NCBI GenBank assembly: GCA_016342325.1
Contig: JAEINR010000061.1
Coordinates: 1 to 39,339 of the forward strand
Length of the DNA stretch: 39,339 nucleotides
Direction of reading: 5' to 3'
From: Desulfobacterium sp.
Lineage (GTDB): Bacteria; Desulfobacterota; Desulfobacteria; Desulfobacterales; Desulfobacteraceae
A program made the translations under genes and the position numbers. The notes beneath the pieces were generated by a model. That model was given only the letters and a program-made list of their open reading frames with translations, searched no databases and was not told the DNA's origin. Shown piece after piece: positions 34,210-39,339 of the stretch (within the stretch, counting starts at the first letter, position 1; the number at the start of each line of letters is the position of its first letter).

Positions 34210-35754
34210 ATGACAAGTAATCAACAACGTGCAGCACTGCAGCGCCAAATCTGGCAGATCGCCAATGATGTACGCGGCGCAGTGGATGGCTGGGACTTTA
34301 AGCAATATGTACTCGGAACCCTTTTTTACCGCTTTATCAGTGAAAACTTTGCCAGCTACATTGAAGCCGGTGATGACAGCATCAACTATGCTGCGCTGGG
34401 CGATGAGATCATCACCCCGGAAATCAAAGACGATGCCATCAAAACCAAGGGTTACTTCATCTACCCCAGCCAGCTTTTTGCCAACATCGCCGCAGGTGCC
34501 AACGCCAACGAAAGCCTGAATACCGACCTCGCCGCCATCTTTACCGTCATCGAAAGTTCAGCCAACGGCTACCCGTCGGAAATGGATATCAAAGGCCTGT
34601 TTGCCGATTTTGACACCACCAGCAATCGCCTCGGCAATACTGTCACCGACAAGAACAGCCGTTTGGCCGCCGTTCTCAAAGGGGTGGCCGGGCTTGACTT
34701 CGGTGATTTTCACGGCAGCCAGATCGACCTGTTTGGTGATGCCTACGAGTTTCTTATCTCAAACTACGCCGCCAATGCGGGGAAATCCGGCGGTGAGTTT
34801 TTCACCCCGCAGCACGTGTCCAGGCTGATCGCCCAGCTCGCCATGCACAAGCAGACCAGCGTCAATAAGATATATGACCCCGCATGTGGTTCCGGTTCCC
34901 TGCTGCTTCAGGCCAAAAAACATTTTGACGCCCATGTGATTGAAGACGGCTTCTTTGGTCAGGAGATCAACCACACCACGTACAACCTGGCACGGATGAA
35001 TATGTTCCTGCACAATATCAACTACGACAAGTTCAATCTCCAGTTGGGCAATACCCTCATCGACCCGCATTTTGGCGACGACAAGCCCTTTGATGCCATC
35101 GTCTCCAATCCCCCCTATTCAGTGAAATGGAAAGGCAGCGATGATCCGACGCTGATCAACGATGATCGCTTTGCCCCCGCCGGTGTGCTGGCACCAAAAT
35201 CCAAGGCCGACTTTGCTTTTGTACTCCATGCCTTGAGCTACCTTTCCAGCAAAGGCCGTGCAGCCATTGTCTGCTTTCCCGGTATTTTTTACCGTGGCGG
35301 TGCGGAAAAGAAAATCCGCCAGTATCTGGTGGATAACAACTATGTGGAAACCGTGATCTCCCTTGCGCCGAACCTGTTTTTCGGCACCACCATCGCCGTC
35401 AACATTCTGGTGCTCTCCAAGCACAAGACCGACACCACAACCCAGTTTATCGACGCCAGCGGGCTGTTCAAGAAAGAGACCAATAACAACGTGCTCACCG
35501 ATGACCATATCCAGCAAATTATGGCGGTATTCGACAGCAAAGAAAAGGCAGAATACTTTGCGGAATCAGTCGATCACGACAAGATTGCGGCCAACGCTTA
35601 CAACCTGTCTGTCAGCAGCTATGTGGAAACCGAAGACACCCGTGAGGTGATTGATATTACAAAGCTCAATGCCAAGTTGAAAACCACCGTTGCCAAAATC
35701 GACCAGCTACGTGCGGATATTGATGCGATTGTGGCGGAGATTGAAAATGCGTGA
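34210..35754 (+). CDS. hsdM: Type I restriction-modification DNA methyltransferase subunit, type IC-like
   Basis: A 514-residue N6-adenine methyltransferase. An N-terminal HsdM domain (1-165) starts [20 protein letters not shown]. Motif I (AdoMet) is DPACGSGS at 223-230 and the catalytic motif IV is NPPY at 300-303. The C-terminal coiled region (about 470-514) contacts HsdS. By memory the sequence is close to the EcoR124/EcoprrI family. AGGAG is 7 nt before the ATG. Its TGA overlaps the hsdS start by 8 bp. Composition appears less GC-rich than the upstream chromosome, consistent with acquired DNA. Confidence 0.95.
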   Translation: MTSNQQRAALQRQIWQIANDVRGAVDGWDFKQYVLGTLFYRFISENFASYIEAGDDSINYAALGDEIITPEIKDDAIKTKGYFIYPSQLFANIAAGANANESLNTDLAAIFTVIESSANGYPSEMDIKGLFADFDTTSNRLGNTVTDKNSRLAAVLKGVAGLDFGDFHGSQIDLFGDAYEFLISNYAANAGKSGGEFFTPQHVSRLIAQLAMHKQTSVNKIYDPACGSGSLLLQAKKHFDAHVIEDGFFGQEINHTTYNLARMNMFLHNINYDKFNLQLGNTLIDPHFGDDKPFDAIVSNPPYSVKWKGSDDPTLINDDRFAPAGVLAPKSKADFAFVLHALSYLSSKGRAAIVCFPGIFYRGGAEKKIRQYLVDNNYVETVISLAPNLFFGTTIAVNILVLSKHKTDTTTQFIDASGLFKKETNNNVLTDDHIQQIMAVFDSKEKAEYFAESVDHDKIAANAYNLSVSSYVETEDTREVIDITKLNAKLKTTVAKIDQLRADIDAIVAEIENA

Positions 35755-36919
35755 TTCTAATTTTATAGAGAAACTGCTGGATGGGGTTGAGGTGGAGTGG
35801 AAGACGCTGGGTGATGAAGCATTTGTTGAAGTGGCGAACCGGGGTAGAAAGCCAGTAAAAGCTTCGTTACGCCAACCCGGTGAAACTCCCTACTATGGAG
35901 CAAATAATATTCAAGATTATGTGGAAGGACATACTCACGATGGCGAGTTTGTGTTAATCGCGGAAGACGGCTCTGCAAGCCTTGAAAACTATTCAATTCA
36001 ACATGTTACTGGAAAGTTTTGGGCTAACAATCATGTTCATGTTGTGCGTGGAAAATCCGGATTGAACACAAGGTTTCTGTTTCATTATTTAAGCATCGTT
36101 AATTTCATTCCATTTCTATCAGGCGGAGGTAGAGCAAAGCTGACAAAAGGGAAGATGATCGAAATCCCTATTCCCATCCCATGCCCGGAAAACCAGGAAA
36201 AATCCCTCAAGATCCAGGCGAAAATCGTCCGCATTCTGGACGCCTTCACCGAGCTTACCGCCGAGCTTACCGCCGAGCTTACCGCCGAGCTTACCGCACG
36301 AAAAAAACAATACAACTACCATCGAGATCAGTTGTTGAATTTTGAAGACAGTGAAGTGGAGTGGAAAACGCTGGGGGAGCTTGCAGAAAATCTTGATTCG
36401 AAGAGAAAACCTATTACTAGCAGCCTGAGGGAAGCAGGAGACATTCCATATTACGGTGCATCGGGTATTGTAGATTACGTCAAAGACTATATTTTTGATG
36501 GCGATTTTCTCCTGGTCTCTGAAGACGGCGCAAATTTATTGGCTCGCAATACGCCAATAGCATTTAGCATTAGCGGCAAGACTTGGGTCAACAACCATGC
36601 TCACGTCCTTAAATTCGAAACATATGCTGAGCGCAGATATATTGAGTATTATCTGAGCAGCATTGACTTAACGCCATACATCTCGGGGGCAGCCCAGCCG
36701 AAGTTGAACAAAAAGAACTTAGAGAGCATCCGCATTCCAAATCCATCGCCCGAAGAAAAAGAGCGTATCGTTACAATTTTCGACAAATTCGACGCTCTTA
36801 CCAACTCCATATCCGAAGGTTTACCACGTGAAATTGAGTTGCGGCAGAAGCAGTATGCGTATTACCGCGACCTGTTGCTCAGCTTTCCAAAACCGGAGGT
36901 AGAGGCATCAGATGAGTAA
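35747..36919 (+). CDS. hsdS: Type I restriction-modification specificity subunit
   Basis: A 390-residue DNA-recognition subunit with two target-recognition domains. Each half begins with VEWKTLG (near residues 15 and 204), and the two are similar throughout (for example [13 protein letters not shown] versus [13 protein letters not shown]). The start is the ATG at 35747, overlapping the hsdM stop; the frame is open further back, but only inside hsdM. A central spacer made of ELTA repeats separates the domains (see the repeat entry), followed by the conserved [13 protein letters not shown] helix, repeated at the C-terminus as [13 protein letters not shown]. It overlaps prrC by 8 bp. The DNA target cannot be predicted from sequence. 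Confidence 0.94.
   Translation: MRDSNFIEKLLDGVEVEWKTLGDEAFVEVANRGRKPVKASLRQPGETPYYGANNIQDYVEGHTHDGEFVLIAEDGSASLENYSIQHVTGKFWANNHVHVVRGKSGLNTRFLFHYLSIVNFIPFLSGGGRAKLTKGKMIEIPIPIPCPENQEKSLKIQAKIVRILDAFTELTAELTAELTAELTARKKQYNYHRDQLLNFEDSEVEWKTLGELAENLDSKRKPITSSLREAGDIPYYGASGIVDYVKDYIFDGDFLLVSEDGANLLARNTPIAFSISGKTWVNNHAHVLKFETYAERRYIEYYLSSIDLTPYISGAAQPKLNKKNLESIRIPNPSPEEKERIVTIFDKFDALTNSISEGLPREIELRQKQYAYYRDLLLSFPKPEVEASDE
36251..36298 (+). repeat. Four 12-bp in-frame repeats (ELTA) in the hsdS spacer
   Basis: GAGCTTACCGCC occurs at 36251, 36263, 36275 and 36287 (the last copy ends CA). It encodes four ELTA units between the two recognition domains. In the type IC enzymes EcoR124I and EcoR124II, two versus three TAEL repeats set the length of the nonspecific DNA spacer, six versus seven bases. 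Slippage here would change specificity without frameshift. Confidence 0.95.
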
Positions 36920-38108
36920 GACATTAACGGAGATTGCCCAGCAGCTGAAAGGTGCAACGCATAATAGAAAAGCTCGATCAGCAAGGACTATTGATATAAA
37001 AGTTCAGCTCATTTATGCATTTAATGGCATTGGCAAAACGCGCCTTTCGCGGGAGTTCAAAGAGCTTATCGCGCCGAAATCTGAGAATGGCGGAGACGCG
37101 GATGATTCCCGAGCAAAGATTCTCTACTACAATGCCTTTACCGAAGACCTGTTCTACTGGGATAACGATCTGGAGTGGGACGCCGACAGAAAACTGAAGA
37201 TCCAACCGAATTCTTACACAGAATGGGTACTTCAGGAGCAGGGACACGACCAGAACGTAATCACCCACTTCCAGCACTATACGAGCAACAGATTAACACC
37301 TCGTTTTAACCAGGAATACACTACCAAAGACAAGGGTGGCCAGAATATCACAGTACCTGCTTTTTCTGAGGTGACCTTCTCTTTCGAGCGTGGTAACGAA
37401 GAACCAGCCGAACACATCAAAGTCTCAAAGGGAGAAGAGAGCTGTTTTATCTGGAGTATTTTCTACAGCCTGATTGAACAGGTTGTTGATGTGCTCAATA
37501 CTCCAGAACTTGAGGATCGGGATACCGACCAGTTTGATCAGCTTGAATATGTCTTTATTGATGACCCCGTGAGCTCCTTGGATGAGAACCACCTGATTGA
37601 GCTGGCCGTGGATGTAGGGCAATTGATCAAATCCAGCAAGTCCGAGTTGAAGTTCATTATTACAACGCACAGCCCGCTTTTCTACAACGTTTTGCATAAC
37701 GAGCTGAGAAAGGATAAATATAAAACGTATGTGCTAAAGAAGCATGAGGATGGGGAATATGAACTGAAGCCACAATCAAGTGATTCCCCTTTTTCTTATC
37801 ATCTTCACCTCAAATCTGAGATAGAGAAAGCAATCGGTGCTGGCCAAATCCATAAGTACCATTTCAATTTCCTTCGGAATATCCTGGAAAAGACTTCTAC
37901 ATTCCTTGGTTATCAGAATTGGGGCGATCTTTTGGATCTGGTTGAAGGTGACCGCAAATCTTATGAGACAAGGCTCATTAACATCTCAAGTCACTCCAAA
38001 CATACAGGAGAAGAGGTAGCTGAGCTTACTGATGATGATAAGCGTGTATTGGACTTCCTGGTGAAACAGATCCATAATATTTATAACTTCTACCCTCGTC
38101 CTTTGTAA
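36912..38108 (+). CDS. prrC: PrrC-type anticodon nuclease (latent tRNA-Lys ribonuclease)
   Basis: A 398-residue protein, almost the length of E. coli PrrC (396). An N-terminal ABC-type ATPase carries the Walker A NGIGKT at 38-43, PrrC-like [19 protein letters not shown] (69-87), the ABC signature VSKGEES at 171-177, the Walker [14 protein letters not shown] at 213-225, and the switch histidine H253 in ITTHSP. The C-terminal ribonuclease domain keeps the catalytic triad: R322 and E326 (LRNILEKT) and H361 (ISSHSKH), equivalent to R320, E324 and H356 of E. coli. It overlaps hsdS and is followed by hsdR, the prr order. Known role: it cuts tRNA-Lys at the anticodon once phage inhibition of the restriction complex releases it. 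A TTGTAAG foldback starts in its last codon and may have shortened it. Confidence 0.93.
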   Translation: MSKTLTEIAQQLKGATHNRKARSARTIDIKVQLIYAFNGIGKTRLSREFKELIAPKSENGGDADDSRAKILYYNAFTEDLFYWDNDLEWDADRKLKIQPNSYTEWVLQEQGHDQNVITHFQHYTSNRLTPRFNQEYTTKDKGGQNITVPAFSEVTFSFERGNEEPAEHIKVSKGEESCFIWSIFYSLIEQVVDVLNTPELEDRDTDQFDQLEYVFIDDPVSSLDENHLIELAVDVGQLIKSSKSELKFIITTHSPLFYNVLHNELRKDKYKTYVLKKHEDGEYELKPQSSDSPFSYHLHLKSEIEKAIGAGQIHKYHFNFLRNILEKTSTFLGYQNWGDLLDLVEGDRKSYETRLINISSHSKHTGEEVAELTDDDKRVLDFLVKQIHNIYNFYPRPL

Positions 38109-38220
38109 GTTCTCATAACTTATTGAATTTATTAGTAGCAAAAATTTCCGAAGAAAAATTCAGTTCTAATGATTTCAATAGGTTACAGAATAACGCTTTA
38201 AAATTTCAGAGAACTTACAA
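38103..38220. repeat. 118-bp foldback with 12-bp terminal inverted repeats
   Basis: TTGTAAGTTCTC (38103-38114) and its exact reverse complement GAGAACTTACAA (38209-38220) bound an AT-rich stretch. A second nested pair, 38118-38135 with 38166-38183, matches at 15 of 18 positions. The left arm includes the prrC stop codon. No coding frame is seen. It could be a miniature inverted-repeat element or an RNA structure tuning hsdR expression. The remaining gap to hsdR (38221-38269) contains its ribosome site. Confidence 0.8.
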
Positions 38221-38269
38221 CTCTCGAGTTCTACCCAAGCGCCACTTAAATGATTTGGAGACTTAACCC

Positions 38270-39339
38270 ATGATTAATTATACTAAGCCGATTGCGGAAT
38301 CAAATAATTTTATCGTTTTGGATAAATACACCCAGGAGTGGAAGATCTGCGAAACTTACCAGAGTGAGTATGCGCTGGAGAGCGAGTTTATCGAGGACCT
38401 GAAAAATCAGGGGTATGAATTTCTGCCCGATCTGAATACGCCCGATAAAATGCTGGCGAATGTGCGCGTGCAGCTGCAGGCGTTGAACAAGGTGCAGTTT
38501 ACCGAGGGCGAGTGGTTGCGCTTTGTGGAGACCTATCTGGATAAGCCCAGCGATACCATCATCGATAAAACCCGCAAGATTCATGATGACTTTATTCACG
38601 ACTTTGTCTTTGATGACGGACATATCCAGAATATCTATCTCGTAGATAAGAAAAATATTGCCCGCAATAAATGTCAGGTGATCAAGCAATTTGAGCAAAC
38701 CGGAACCCATGCCAACCGCTATGATGTGACGGTTCTGATCAACGGGTTGCCGCTGGTGCAGATTGAGCTTAAAAAACGCGGTGTGGCCATTCGTGAAGCC
38801 TTTAATCAGGTGCACCGCTACAGCAAGGAGAGCTTTAACAGCGAGCATTCCTTGTATAAATATCTGCAGCTGTTTGTGATCTCAAACGGAACGGACTGCC
38901 GGTATTTTGCCAACATGACGAAGCGCAATAAAAACAGCTTTGATTTTACCATGAACTGGGCGAAGGCCGATAACAGCCTGATCAAAGATCTGAAAGATTT
39001 CACCGCCACCTTTTTCCAGAAAAACACGCTGCTCAATGTGTTGCTGCATTATTCCGTATTTGATGTCAGTGATACCCTGCTGGTGATGCGTCCTTATCAA
39101 ATTGCGGCAACCGAGCGCATTTTGTGGAAGGTGAAAAGCTCCCATGAAGCAAAAAACTGGAGCAAGCCCGAAAGTGGCGGCTACATCTGGCACACCACGG
39201 GTTCCGGCAAAACCTTGACCAGTTTCAAAGCGGCGCGTTTGGCGACTGAGCTGGGTTTTATCGACAAGGTGTTTTTTGTGGTCGATCGCAAGGATCTTGA
39301 TTACCAGACCATGAAAGAATATCAGCGCTTTTCGCCGGA
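38270..39339 (+). CDS. hsdR: Type I restriction endonuclease subunit, partial (type IC-like)
   Basis: The first 356 residues of the restriction and translocation subunit; the gene runs off the right edge of the window. The PD-(D/E)xK nuclease core is complete: D152 (NRYDVTVL), E166 and K168 (VQIELKKRG), equivalent to D151, E165 and K167 of EcoR124I. The Walker A of the helicase domain is TTGSGKT at 309-315. Segments such as [12 protein letters not shown] and [18 protein letters not shown] are nearly the same as in EcoR124I from memory. The ATG at 38270 has GGAG 9 nt upstream. It cuts DNA far from unmethylated target sites. Confidence 0.95.
   Translation, partial: MINYTKPIAESNNFIVLDKYTQEWKICETYQSEYALESEFIEDLKNQGYEFLPDLNTPDKMLANVRVQLQALNKVQFTEGEWLRFVETYLDKPSDTIIDKTRKIHDDFIHDFVFDDGHIQNIYLVDKKNIARNKCQVIKQFEQTGTHANRYDVTVLINGLPLVQIELKKRGVAIREAFNQVHRYSKESFNSEHSLYKYLQLFVISNGTDCRYFANMTKRNKNSFDFTMNWAKADNSLIKDLKDFTATFFQKNTLLNVLLHYSVFDVSDTLLVMRPYQIAATERILWKVKSSHEAKNWSKPESGGYIWHTTGSGKTLTSFKAARLATELGFIDKVFFVVDRKDLDYQTMKEYQRFSP

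Noticed and set aside
36912-38108. RloC or a generic AAA-ATPase instead of PrrC
   Set aside because: RloC is about twice as long, with a coiled-coil zinc-hook. The length, motif text and hsdS/hsdR neighbours fit PrrC.

Overview
The window looks like a chromosomal segment of a sulfate-reducing deltaproteobacterium (Desulfobacterales-like). The signs are a six-gene rnfCDGEAB operon, a CooT-type nickel protein, a UPF0280 protein, a paired PaaK/ACT-domain operon and a sigma-32-like factor with a basic N-terminus. The taxonomic placement is inferred from gene content and protein style only. I could not run any search, so family names rest on motifs and recalled family sequences.

Region 1 (1-8060) holds single genes and short operons: a FadL-type outer-membrane protein with a candidate promoter and leader hairpin, a beta-hydroxyacid dehydrogenase, two uncharacterised small proteins, a membrane CDP-archaeol-synthase-like domain fused to a metallophosphoesterase, a 72-bp tandem repeat array, a VOC/glyoxalase-like gene with thiol peroxidase (tpx), and an MFS transporter.

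Region 2 (8058-14411) is a universal stress protein followed by the complete rnfCDGEAB operon (ion-pumping ferredoxin:NAD+ oxidoreductase). It has its own candidate promoter and a strong terminator. RnfA carries an unusual insertion and C-terminal tail.

Region 3 (14437-32025) is core metabolism and housekeeping. On the minus strand are ACT protein/PaaK; LapA-like/mutS/amidase/crotonase ending in a clear terminator; CooT with a cytosolic-looking M23 peptidase; a small phosphodiesterase; and a six-gene run of sigma-32-like factor, TPR lipoprotein, second lipoprotein, Mrp-type Fe-S carrier, dGTPase-like HD hydrolase and UPF0280. A solitary histidine ammonia-lyase lies on the plus strand.

Region 4 (32122-33984) is an integration hotspot. 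An intact tRNA-Arg(UCU), with promoter and terminator, is followed by two orphan tRNA 3' halves (Thr-CGU-like and Arg-like). All three tRNA 3' ends share one architecture: CCA end, terminator hairpin, then a pair of short direct repeats with a period of exactly 11 bp, as expected of tyrosine-recombinase arm sites. No integrase gene remains. A bipartite palindrome lies in the same gene-free stretch.

Region 5 (34000 to the right edge) is a horizontally acquired type I restriction-modification island: a frameshifted HTH gene, hsdM, hsdS (with four 12-bp ELTA repeats between its two target-recognition halves), a PrrC-type anticodon nuclease gene, a 118-bp foldback, and hsdR cut by the window edge. 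The order hsdM-hsdS-prrC-hsdR and the sequence resemblance match the E. coli prr (EcoprrI/EcoR124, type IC) locus. The likely function is two-layer phage defence: DNA restriction, plus a latent tRNA-cleaving ribonuclease held silent by the restriction complex and released when a phage disables restriction.
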